This document shows, one piece after another, positions 32,729-42,047 of a DNA stretch of 64,000 nucleotides. Within the stretch, counting starts at the first letter, position 1; each line of letters starts with the position of its first letter. The notes beneath the pieces are model-generated. The model searched no databases. It worked only from the letters and a program-made list of their open reading frames with translations, and was not told the DNA's origin. Origin of the DNA: Crossaster papposus (lineage: Eukaryota; Echinodermata; Asteroidea; Velatida; Solasteridae). A program made the position numbers and the translations under genes. The stretch lies in assembly GCA_037893245.1 (NCBI GenBank), contig JBAIAA010000095.1, forward strand, positions 1,240,001-1,304,000. The letters are read 5' to 3'.

Positions 32729-35700
32729 TAGTCCGGCGGATATGTGCAGTAAATACACCCAATTGTGGGTTTTGGGGTACAAGCATGAAATTTGGCACAC
32801 TTCTAGACCTTGGCCTAAAAGAATATTTAAGGATTGGACCCACCTGAAAAAAGGCCTTTGTCAGGATTGGCGGCCATTTCTTTTTTTTATGTAATTTTCT
32901 ATAAGAATAACTATTAGAATGTTATAGTATTACTTAAAAAACAGCTGTCAACCACCCCCCCCCCCCCCCACCCCTTTTCAATGCAATAATTGCTGGCTCG
33001 GCAACATATGCGGTTGTATTTCATATTTCATTGTGTGCAGATGTATTAGGGTCCCCTTTTGCTTGCCCCTATTTTTTATGACGTTGACAGAGATAGCCAC
33101 ATATCCTGGGCAGCCTACCATGCCAGTCAGCAGGCAGTACCAGAGTGTCCCCCGGCTATTGCAGCACTGCTGCCCCTCTTTCCGGATGACTCCAAATCTG
33201 TTGCCATGATACGGCATTCAATGGATGTTATCAAGCAAGCTGTTCAGCAACTCAACCCTCACCAAGTCCCAGTAATTACACTAGACCAGCAACTCTACAC
33301 CATCGCAAAACAGATACAGTGGAACTGGTCAGCAAGCCATGGAGAAGACCAGTTTATCATCGTCTTGGGAGGACTGCACATTGAGATGGCGGCACTCAGG
33401 GTGATAGGAGACTGGCTAGAGGACTCTGGCTGGGTGGAGGCCCTCGTCCAGGCCAAAGTGGCATCACCAGGCACGGCAGATTCCTTCCTGAAGGTATCTC
33501 ATGTCACAAGGACCAGGCACGCACACCAAGTTACTGCAAGCAGTCTGTTCATCTTGCTGAAGAAGTCATATATTCACCACAAAGAGTCACTGGAACCAGG
33601 AATCCTAGCAGAGTCGTTCGATGACTGGTGTAGTGGAAAGACTCAGGAGATTCCCAGTTCCATTTTTGGTACACAGCTCTGCAGCTGCAGCTCCTCGTTT
33701 TAAGCTACATCAGGTCACTGAGAGAGGCAAACTTTGCTCTCTACAAGGACTGTTTGACACAGCTGGCACCATGGTTCTTCACCTTGGATCATACTAACTA
33801 TGCGAGGTGGCTGCCAGTTCACATTCCGGACATGGTGAATCTGACGAAGGCTCACCCTGAGATTGCTGCAGAATTTGCCAAGGGCAACTTTACAGTCCGC
33901 AAGACATACAGAGTGTTCTCGTCCATGGCACTGGACCAAGCCCACGAGCAAAACAATGCTGCTGTTAAAAGTGACGGTGGTGCTGTTGGACTGACTCAAT
34001 CCCCTGAAGCCCTGAGACGCTGGATGGTTGCTGGTCCGGAACTGATGAGGATGACCACTGAATTTGAGGCATCCATGGATAGAAAGCACAAGAGGTCTCT
34101 GGAAACACGGCACCATGAACAGACCAAGAGTTCTCAGGTGACGTTTGGACAGCATGTCACAAGACTCATTGAAGTCATGGAGGAAATGGGCAATCCATTC
34201 CTAGAAGACTCCACTGACCTCCTGAGACTGGACACAAGGGACATCGTCGACTCAGCTGTGGTGTCTTCATTTCGGAAGGCTGAGGATATAGGAAAACAAC
34301 AATACGAGACTTACGTGCCTGATCGACAGCTGGAACGGTCAACAGCCATATCAGAACCAGTCAAGAAAAACAAGCTACTACTCTTCAGCCGCCCCCCTCA
34401 AAGAGAGAAGTCAAAAACAAGTCTTCAAGTGTCTTCCCGGAAGAGTGACTGTTCTCTCTTTTCAAGACTCTACATTGCCTGTCAGTCAAGGGATGGCAAC
34501 CTACAAGACTTCTTTCACCACGAAAACCAGGCATGCCCTCCGTCGTTATCGCAGCTTGGAACGAAGGCTGATCTCATGGAATGCCTGGAGCGCTGTACAG
34601 AAGTCCATGGTGATGCCCCAGACACTGATGTCACCATTATAGATGGGGCTGTGGTGGTCAACATGCTGAAGCCAGTGGCTGCCAAGACCTTTGACGAATA
34701 TGCACTGAAGGTATTCCTGCCATACGTCCATCGTCAGCTACAGCGTGCCAGACGTGTTGATATAGTCTGGGACCAGTACAAAGAGAACAGTCTCAAGTCC
34801 CAAACCAGAGCAAAGCGTGGCACGGGAATCCGAAGAAGAGTAGATGGGCCAACCAATGCGGATCAGTGCCAACAAAATGGAACTCTTCACATTCTTGGCA
34901 GAGCACCTCACTCACTTGGAGACAGAGAAGCAGGTGATCACTACAGACGGAGAAGCTGTCAAGTGCAGCCTCCCTCGAAACACCAGTCACCTATCGCCTT
35001 GCAATCATGAAGAGGCAGACACGCGCATGATACTGCACCTGGCAGATGCCGTCAATGAAGGCTACCAGAAAGTCCTCCTGCGGACAGTGGACACAGATGT
35101 AGTCGTCCTGGCCGTGGCAGCAGCAACCAACATGGACATCCAGGAGCTGTGGGTGGCGTTTGGGACTGGAAAACATTTTCGGTACATAGCTGCTCACGAG
35201 ATCGCCACGTCACTAGGACCTAACAAGTCTAAATCTCTCCCAATGTTACACGCATTCACCGGATGTGACACAGTGTCCTCTTTTGGAACGAAGGGAAAGA
35301 AGACGGCCTGGGAGACGTGGAAAGCAAACGAGGATGTCACGACAACTCTCCTGACCCTGTCACGAGGACCAACACAACTCAGTGATGAGGATGTGGTTGT
35401 CCTTGAGCGGTTCACCATCCTCCTTTATGATCGAACCAGCAGCATGGTGAACATTGATGAGGCTAGGCAAGAAATGTTCACAAAGAAAGGGCGCATCATG
35501 GAAGCTATCCCACCAACTAAGGCTGCCCTGGTGCAGCACATCAAGAGGGCTATATACCAAGGAGGGCATTGCTGGGGACATGCCACTGAAGTTGCACCAC
35601 AGTTGCCATCACCCGAGGACTGGGGATGGACTGACCCTCCCAATTGGAGACCACTGTGGACAACCCTACCCGAAGCCAGCACATCATCAAGGGAACTTAT

Positions 35701-36500
35701 TTGGTGTGGCTGCAAGAAAGGCTGCAGAGGAAGGTGCACCTGCAGGTGGGCTGCCCTAAGATGTACTGCCTTGTGCCAGTGTGGAGGCCAAGACTGTGAC
35801 CTGTAGAAACACTAATTACATAACTGTCATGGCGTTCTCACGAAAAATCCTGACTCGGCATTGTGTCATACAAGTTGGGGTAGCAAACATTCATTGTGTA
35901 CCTTAACAAGACTTTGAGATGAAGAATATGATTTAATCACTTCCATGTACATTCACACCTAGCAAGACCTTCATATGCAGTAGCATATAACTTGACAGTC
36001 TGAAAAATGTGCCAAACCTTAAATATCGCCGATTCACTAGTGAGTCCGGTAGTGCATAGAAGTTGTGTGTACTTTTGTAGGATTCTAAAGTTGCATCAAA
36101 ATCAGTTGGAGCATATAAGTCTAAAATAACAACATAATTTAAATGTCGCTTTTGCGTTCACGCACTATTTCGGAGCCAAAACATACATTTTTGTCATTAA
36201 ATTGGGTCAAATTTTGCATATTTCTGACTCGGAACTTATTCTTGTAGTATGTATAATTTGTTTATGGAAGGTTATGCTACTGCAAGATTAAACAAGAAGC
36301 AATACGTGCATTTGAGTGCATTATATTACAACATTCCCTATGTTGCTTATGTGTTTTTTAAAATGGCCGCCAATCCTGACAAAGGCCTTTTTTCAGGTGG
36401 GTCAATCCTTAAATATTCTTTTAGGCCAATGTCTAGAAGTGTGCCAACTTTCATGCTTGTACCCCAAAACCCACAATTATTTCACATATCCGCCGGACTA
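32729..36500 (+). mobile_element. Academ-like DNA transposon (3,772 bp)
   Basis: Long inverted repeats of about 150 bp (left 32729-32885, right 36355-36500) begin TAGTCCGGCGGATATGTG. The target duplication is TAA (32726-32728 and 36501-36503), and the empty site is present in the paralogous segment near 40983. One coding region (33059-35806) runs + strand between the TIRs. Academ transposons are known to combine 3-4-bp target duplications with a transposase carrying an XPG-type nuclease and Cys-rich domains, which fits what is visible. 35807-36354 is non-coding. Confidence 0.75.
33059..35806 (+). pseudogene. Academ-like transposase with XPG/FEN-like nuclease and Cys-rich tail (frameshifted)
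   Basis: About 915 codons in three frame segments: 33059 to about 33655, about 33660 to 34840, then 34844-35806. The family-like text continues across each break, so about two indels disrupt it. N-terminal blocks include IIVLGGLHIEMAALRVIGDW and DHTNYARWLPVHI. The later part parallels the FEN1/XPG fold: an acidic start (VTIIDGAVVVNML), VDIVWDQYKENSLKSQTRAK near 34757, HEEADTRMILHLADA at 35006, RTVDTDVVVLAV at 35081 and TGCDTVSSFGTKGKKTAWET near 35258, resembling the helix-two-turn-helix. The end (CGCKKGCRGRCTCRWAALRC onwards) has ten Cys. The start may lie upstream. The nuclease assignment is inferred from motif order. Confidence 0.65.
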
Positions 36501-36502
36501 TA

Positions 36503-36841
36503 AAGAGATCGTATACGTTTGGTAATTACTCCAAAAATTAATGGCAATAAAAACCTACTTGTTGTAAGAAGTACTGCAATTATGGAAAAAGATATCACTT
36601 TTTATCCCCAACAATTTGAATCTGAGAAGCGTTACTGCAGTGACGTTTCTCAGATTGTGTATTTCAATGCAGATTATTCTTTCTGCGTGGACATAACCGC
36701 TCCAGATTTTCGGCAATATCTCAAAATCGCTACAACCTTTTGAAATGAAATTTTTACAGGTTAGGTTCATGGTATATATCTATAACTATATAGGATTGAA
36801 ACAAACAATGGGTTCTAATTACCAAACGTATACGACCCCTT
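36503..36841. mobile_element. MITE family 1, copy E
   Basis: Begins at the right edge of the Academ-like element, which inserted at this MITE's terminus. Ends in CGTATACGACCCCTT before TA. Confidence 0.75.
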
Positions 36842-36939
36842 TAAAAACAAAAAGGCATGACGCTAAACATGCATTTTTTTTAATTTGGCCTAACCAATGG
36901 AGAGAAAAGGCAGTAGAGTTCAACAGTCATCAGACTCTG

Positions 36940-37055
36940 GCCTTGTTCGAATTGCTGGCTTTGCCTGTTTTGTCGGCTGTGGCTAAGGGTGGCCAATAGC
37001 AACAGCATAACAACGGCCGAAGTCGTAGCCAAAGCCAGCAATTTGGACACTGCCT
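36940..37055. repeat. Small inverted-repeat element (AATTGCTGGCTTTG)
   Basis: TTCGAATTGCTGGCTTTG at the left and CAAAGCCAGCAATTTGGA at the right. A second copy lies at 41460-41582 in the paralogous segment. Confidence 0.5.
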
Positions 37056-37227
37056 ATAGTACATTGTAAATCAAGAGTCATCATCAGACTATATTCGTCA
37101 AGTGCCTTTTATCATCAGTTTATCACAAACACACCTTTTAACCTATTCGTTTTAGGTTATCACGTGACCAACTGTCAAAGAAAGCTCACAAATTTCTTTC
37201 ACCCACTGACTGTAGAACTGCCAGGTT

Positions 37228-37894
37228 TTATCTTCTCCCTAAGATTCACAAGACTGGTAACCCTGGTAGGCCTATCGTCTCGGGTAATGGCTCACCCACG
37301 GAACACATCTCCCTGTTTATTGACAGTTTTCTTAAACCCCTTGTCCATAGGATTCCATCATACATCCATGACACCCCAGACTTCCTGCGCAAGCTCGAAG
37401 GAATCAAGGACCAGATTCCCAGAACGGCCATCATTGGGACCTTTGACGTCTCATCCTTGTACACTAACATACCACACGAAGAAGGTATTCGTGCTTGTTC
37501 CATAACCCTAGCTAGGGCAGGACACACGACCCCTCCCATAAGTGACATTCGCGCCCTCATGAAACTTGTACTAACAAAGAATAATTTTTCCTTCCTAGAT
37601 AAGCACTATCTACAGGTACATTGCACTGCAATGGGTACTCGCATGGCACCCTCCTTTGCATGCCTCTTTTTGGGTGACCTCGAGGAACGCATGCTTGCCT
37701 TAGCACCGTGCCGTCCCTGGATCTGGTGGAGATACATTGATGATGTATTTTTCATATGGACCAGTGATGAGGACAGTCTGCTGACTTTCACTAATCACAT
37801 GAATTCCTTCCACAGGACCATCAAGTTCACATCAGAGTACTCACATCATCAGGCCCACTTCCTGGATGTCACCATCCGAAGGAGGACAACTTAA
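37228..37894 (+). pseudogene. Penelope-type reverse transcriptase domain
   Basis: One frame reads RFYLLPKIHKTGNPGRPIVS, SPTEHISLFIDSFLKPL, TFDVSSLYTNIPH, AMGTRMAPSFACLFLGDLE and WWRYIDDVFFIW. These are the ordered motifs of Penelope RTs, with the catalytic YIDD box near 37732. The N-terminal part of the RT is missing and the frame is lost after 37894, with a stop in the following segment. Confidence 0.8.
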
Positions 37895-38067
37895 TAACCA
37901 CTGATCTGTATTCTAAACCCACAGACACACACTAGTATCTCCACTCCTCCAGCTGTCACCCTAGGCATTGCAAGACTGGTATAGCATTTAGTCAGGCCCT
38001 CAGACTCAAAAGGATTTGTTCTAACGACTATGATTTCTTCCGCCATTCACAGATACTGAAGAACAAC

Positions 38068-38964
38068 TTGGTTGCCAGGGGTCACAGTTCCCGCCAAGTT
38101 CAACGCGCCATTGCCAGAGCCAAAGCCGTACCTATAAATTTTGCTCTAAAGGTAAAGGCCCTCCAGGCTAATGCCAAACCCATGATCCCCCTGGTGACTA
38201 CCTTTCACCCCAGTCTCCCTTCCCTTCGCAAAATCACTAACGACAGCCATCACATTCTCCACACTTCAGATCGCCTTGTCCGGGCCATCCCCGACAGCCC
38301 TGTATTGGCCTATAGACGCCCTCAAAATCTACGAGACCTCATTGTTCGAGCCGAAGTTTCCAGCTTGGATGCATCTCCCCCCATCCAGCACGGAACTTTC
38401 AAGTGCAGTTCTAAATGTGTGGTCTGCCAGATCCACATTCAGGAGTCTGACTCCTTTTCTGGCCACTCTTCTGGTACTACTCATAGAATTATTGGTAACA
38501 TCACTTGCAGTACATCTAATGTCATATATCTCATCTCTTGCAGGTTTTGTGGAGTTCAGTATGTCGGAGAGACCAAAAATGCCCCAAAAAAGTGTTTCTA
38601 CGGTCATCGATCGACTGTCAACACCAAGAAACTGGATACCCCTGTAGGGCATCACTTTAACCAGCCTAACCATTGCATTTCTGATATGATTCTTCAGGGT
38701 ATAGAATCACTTGGCCATCGGAAAGACTCAGTCCGCCTCAGCCGGGAGAAAGTTTGGATGAATCGTCTTCGGACTATTCAACCACATGGGCTTAACATCC
38801 AGATAGAAATGATTAACTTCTATTTTTTTCTCCATTTGTCATCTGTTTCAGATTCATTCCTTGCCAGAATTTTGTTTGTTCTCGCTCCTCTGGTTTTCCT
38901 CCAAACCCCCCCCCCCCCTCCTCATTACTCCTATTCATACTTCTTTGTTAGTTCTTCCCTTTGA
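38068..38964 (+). pseudogene. Penelope C-terminal region with GIY-YIG endonuclease
   Basis: The frame includes GHSSRQVQRAIARAKA and a CSSKCVVCQ cysteine pair. The GIY-YIG core NVIYLISCRFCGVQYVGETK starts near 38520 and is followed by FYGHRSTVNTKK and LSREKVWMNRLRTIQPHGLN. The link to the RT frame (37895-38067) has indels, for example the YLHSSSCHPRHCKTG text out of frame. Confidence 0.75.
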
Positions 38965-39485
38965 TCTCCACCCTGGACCCCTTTCCTTGTGGCTTTACCC
39001 CCTCTGTTTTTGTTCCTACCCCACCTTTGATCCTACCCACACTGACCTCTGCACCCTTTAATCCCTCAGCCTAATCCTCCTTTTGTTGTTTGTTCCATTG
39101 AACTCTGTGCTTTTTTCTTTTGTGTTTTTTCAGTGTCTATGATGTGCATCATGCTGTATATTGCCCTATTATGTTTGTTTCGTGTACACAGTCATTTAGT
39201 CTCTGAAGAAGATCTTGTTAAGATCGAAATATTAGGCCCTCTTAACTTATTTGATTTGTCCAAAAATAAGATACACGTCTGAAGGTTATCTGAATGGCAT
39301 GGCTATGGGGGAGATTATGGGTTGCTCAAATACAATGGATTATCAGATGGGAAAAAGGCAGACTCTGTGTGGTCCAACTGAACAGCCGTCGGACTCGTCT
39401 GAGGCAAACAATGGGACGGGGAGAACGCCCCTCCTTCATGGGGGGAGTCAGGTTGGCGTAGCGGTTCTTTCCTCGCCCCCCACCC

Positions 39486-39908
39486 ACTGACCTCTACACC
39501 TGGACGGACCGCGATAATTTTTTCTGCAGGTAGGTTGGTACATTAGCCAATCAGTACACAGATGGTGTTGACGTCATCGATGATGTTAGAGTCATCTGGG
39601 ATAACCCTAACCCTTAATTGTAACCCTAACCCTAACCCTAACCCTAACCCCTTACCCTAACCCCTTACCCCTATCAGAGCCCAGACAACTTGAGCATCGT
39701 CGATGACGTCAACACCATCTGTGTTCTGATTGGCTAATAAATGTACACTATGTACCAACCTACCTGCAGATAAAAATTATCGCGGACGGACCATTGTCCA
39801 TATTCTGCTGTGCTAACGCTTGAAGTCGGCGCGAACTGGAAGTGCAACATGACGGACCCAAGACGTCACTTCTGTGAGCCAATGAAATGTCCAGGTGTAG
39901 AGGTCAGT
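39486..39908. mobile_element. Outer TIR element, ACTGACCTCTACACCTGGAC ends
   Basis: A perfect 20-bp inverted repeat at 39486-39505 and 39889-39908. Removing the inner element leaves about 150 bp. Non-coding. Confidence 0.65.
39511..39783. mobile_element. Foldback MITE carrying telomere-like CCCTAA repeats, 9-bp TSD
   Basis: Ends GCGATAATTTTTTCTGCAGG and inverse, arms of about 90 bp, flanked by GGACGGACC at 39502-39510 and 39784-39792. The loop contains five to seven CCCTAA-type units (39602-39670). A 9-bp duplication is typical of Mutator-like elements, but no transposase is present. Confidence 0.7.
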
Positions 39909-39949
39909 AGATTTACTCTATATATTTTTTATTTATAATTATATATTTT

Positions 39950-40364
39950 GCAGGCGAAACCTCTCTAATTGGCGTCGCTGCATGCACCGAACACCTACGT
40001 GATATTTCGCCTATAGGCCAACGGTAATTCTTGCTGACAACGCCAGTCGTCTCTGTATTGGCCGAAAGTCATGTCTGTCGCGCACATAGACATAGACCCA
40101 GCGTCTATTGCAGAAGAACATCTAAGGTGAGTTGAAGGAAATATTATCCTTTGAATCGACTTCTGAAGCAACCTCGATCAATTTGGTAATTTATTTTCGC
40201 TGCGCAAGCGTCGCGCAGACGGGGCTTGCAGTAGGATATCTAAACTCATCACAAAAAGTACCGAGACACTTTAAAATAAGCCAATAATTAACGGCCCGAA
40301 AGGGTATAGATTAATCAAAGCAAATATCCCAGTGCATAAATTTGTTCTGCGTATTTTGACACCT
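39950..40364 (+). repeat. Duplicate of the 41872-42288 segment (possible extra first exon)
   Basis: About 415 bp highly similar to 41872-42288, including an ATG-led short frame (40071-40126) with a GTGAGTTG donor. The copy ends abruptly at 40364, where repeat copy B starts. Confidence 0.7.
40071..40126 (+). CDS. Possible alternative or relic DHRS12 first exon
   Basis: ATG frame MSVAHIDIDPASIAEEHLR, 56 nt, phase 2, donor GTGAGT. Phase-compatible with DHRS12 exon 2. Paralogue of the 41998 exon. Its expression is unknown. Confidence 0.3.
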
Positions 40365-41741
40365 AGAGCGCATGATGTAGCAGACTTTTTTCGATTCTAA
40401 ATGTAAAAAAAATCAAGAATCGAATTTTGGTAATCGGTTTGTGGGGAGATAGAAGAGAAAATTAAATATTGTCGAATCACAAATCGACGCAGAACGCGCA
40501 AAATAAAAACTAGACAAACACAATTTACCGTACACAATTAGGGTATAGGGTTGCTGCAAAGCGATTCTACCTCCACGGTGTAAGGCCCCCCAAAAACCGA
40601 CATGTTTAGCGTCACCGCCCGCTTCCTTTTGTTAAGGCCGTTTTTTATTTTAATAATAAATTTAATTATCTTTTTGGAAAAAAAAAAAAAAAAAAAAAAA
40701 AAAAACAGCTAAAGATAATACAATTTTAAGATCGTATTTTAGACTTTAGCATCACTGTGTACATGCTGTGGAAATATATATTTGTTTCTATTGGGAAGGC
40801 TAGGGTGTGACGTGTATGGTGCATACATGATCGACCCTCATGAATTTGTAATCGTGGGTGAGCCATGTTTTAATTTCAAATTGGAAGATAGGGTGTGACA
40901 TGTTCACTACATGACTCGCATCAAAATGTGTCAGGCGGCCATTTTGAAAAAAAAGAAAAAGAAAAAAAAAGGCCTCCTTTCTTTAAAGGGATCGTATACG
41001 TTTGATAATTACTCCAAAAATTAATGGCAATAAAAACCTACTTGGTAAGAAGTAGAGCAGCTTTGGATAGTCAAATGCATTTTTAGAAACTGTTCACTTC
41101 GAAGTACTGCGGTTATGGAAAAAGATATCACATTTTATCCCCAACAATTTAAATCTGAGAAGCGTTACTGCAGTGACGTTTCTCAGAGTGTGTATTCTAA
41201 TGCAGATTATTCTTTCTGCGTGGACAAAACCGCTCCAGATTTTCGGCAATATCTCAAAATCGCTACAACCTTTTGAAATGAAATTTTTACAGGTTAGGTT
41301 CATGGTATATATCTATAACTATATAGGATTGAAACAAACAATGGCTTCCAATTACCAAACGTATACGATCCCTTTAAAAACAAGAAGGCATGACGCTTAA
41401 CATGCATTTTTTTTATTTGGCAAACCAATGGGGAGAAAAGGCAGACTAGAGTTCAACAGTCATCAGACTCTGGCCTTGTTCGAATTGCTGGCTTTGGCTG
41501 TTTTGTCGGCTGTGGCTAAGGGTGGCCAATAGCAACAGCATAGCAACGGCCGAAGTCGTAGCCAAAGCCAGCAATTTGGACTCATCAGACTATATTCGTC
41601 AAGTGCATGTTATCATCAGTTTATCACAAACACACATTTTGACCTATTAGTTTTAGGTTATCACACTGTCCGAAAATAAGATACACGTCTAAAGGTTATC
41701 TGAATGGCATGGGTATGGGGGAGATTATGGGTTGTTCAAAT
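40365..41741. repeat. Repeat copy B (uninterrupted)
   Basis: Collinear with copy A at 32104-39331 but without the Academ-like and Penelope insertions. A poly-A run is at 40678-40705. Contains MITE family 1 copy F (40986-41374). Confidence 0.8.
40986..41374. mobile_element. MITE family 1, copy F
   Basis: TA at 40984-40985 and 41375-41376. The sequence before it (CCTCCTTTCTTTAAAGGGAT) is the empty site of the Academ-like insertion. Confidence 0.8.
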
Positions 41742-41997
41742 CCGTACGCGTTTTATACTTACGTGTAGCGATCGAGATATCCGTGCCTTGTACATGGTTA
41801 GCGGATAGTGAGAAACTGCACGTCATAAGTCCTCGAACATTTATGACGTATTCGTTAAGCTAACCGTATCCGTTCGCAGACGAAACCTCTCTAATTGGCG
41901 TCGCTGCATGCTCCGAACACCTAACGTGATATTTTGCCTATAGGCCAACCGTAATTCTTGCTGACAACACCATTCGTCTGTGTTTTGGCCGAAAGTC

Positions 41998-42047
41998 ATG
42001 TCTTTCGCAGACACAGGCCTAGAGTCTATTCCAAAAGAAAATCTGAG
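41998..42047 (+). CDS. dhrs12: DHRS12 candidate exon 1
   Basis: ATG frame MSFADTGLESIPKENLR, 50 nt, ending in phase 2 at GTGAGT, which joins to exon 2 as ...ENLR-SGYEKA. It does not resemble the vertebrate N-terminus, and the surrounding 415 bp is duplicated at 39950, so it remains tentative. Confidence 0.4.

Larger units (their letters stand above)
37175..39257 (+). mobile_element. Penelope-like retroelement (RT + GIY-YIG), decayed
   Basis: Present in repeat copy A and absent from copy B, where GGTTATCACACTGTCCGAAA runs through uninterrupted. It encodes a Penelope-type reverse transcriptase followed by a GIY-YIG endonuclease, the hallmark order of Penelope-like elements. The 3' end has a short hairpin (CTGAAGAAGATC...GATCGAAA) shared with 26010-26225. 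5'-truncated: the RT begins at the LLPKIHK region. Confidence 0.8.
32104..39331. repeat. Repeat copy A (split by two large insertions)
   Basis: 32104-32728, 36501-37176 and 39257-39331 are, in order, collinear with 40365-41741. The breaks coincide with an Academ-like transposon and a Penelope-like element. The conserved parts include AGCGCATGATGTAGCAGACT at the left and AAATAAGATACACGTCT at the right. Confidence 0.8.

Noticed and set aside
37164..37505. 113-residue frame starting MTNCQRKL as a host gene
   Set aside because: It is a shifted frame of the Penelope RT; the neighbouring frame carries the LLPKIHK to TNIPH motifs.
39600..39672. Telomere or chromosome end
   Set aside because: Only a few CCCTAA-type units, inside a foldback element with target duplications and unique sequence on both sides.
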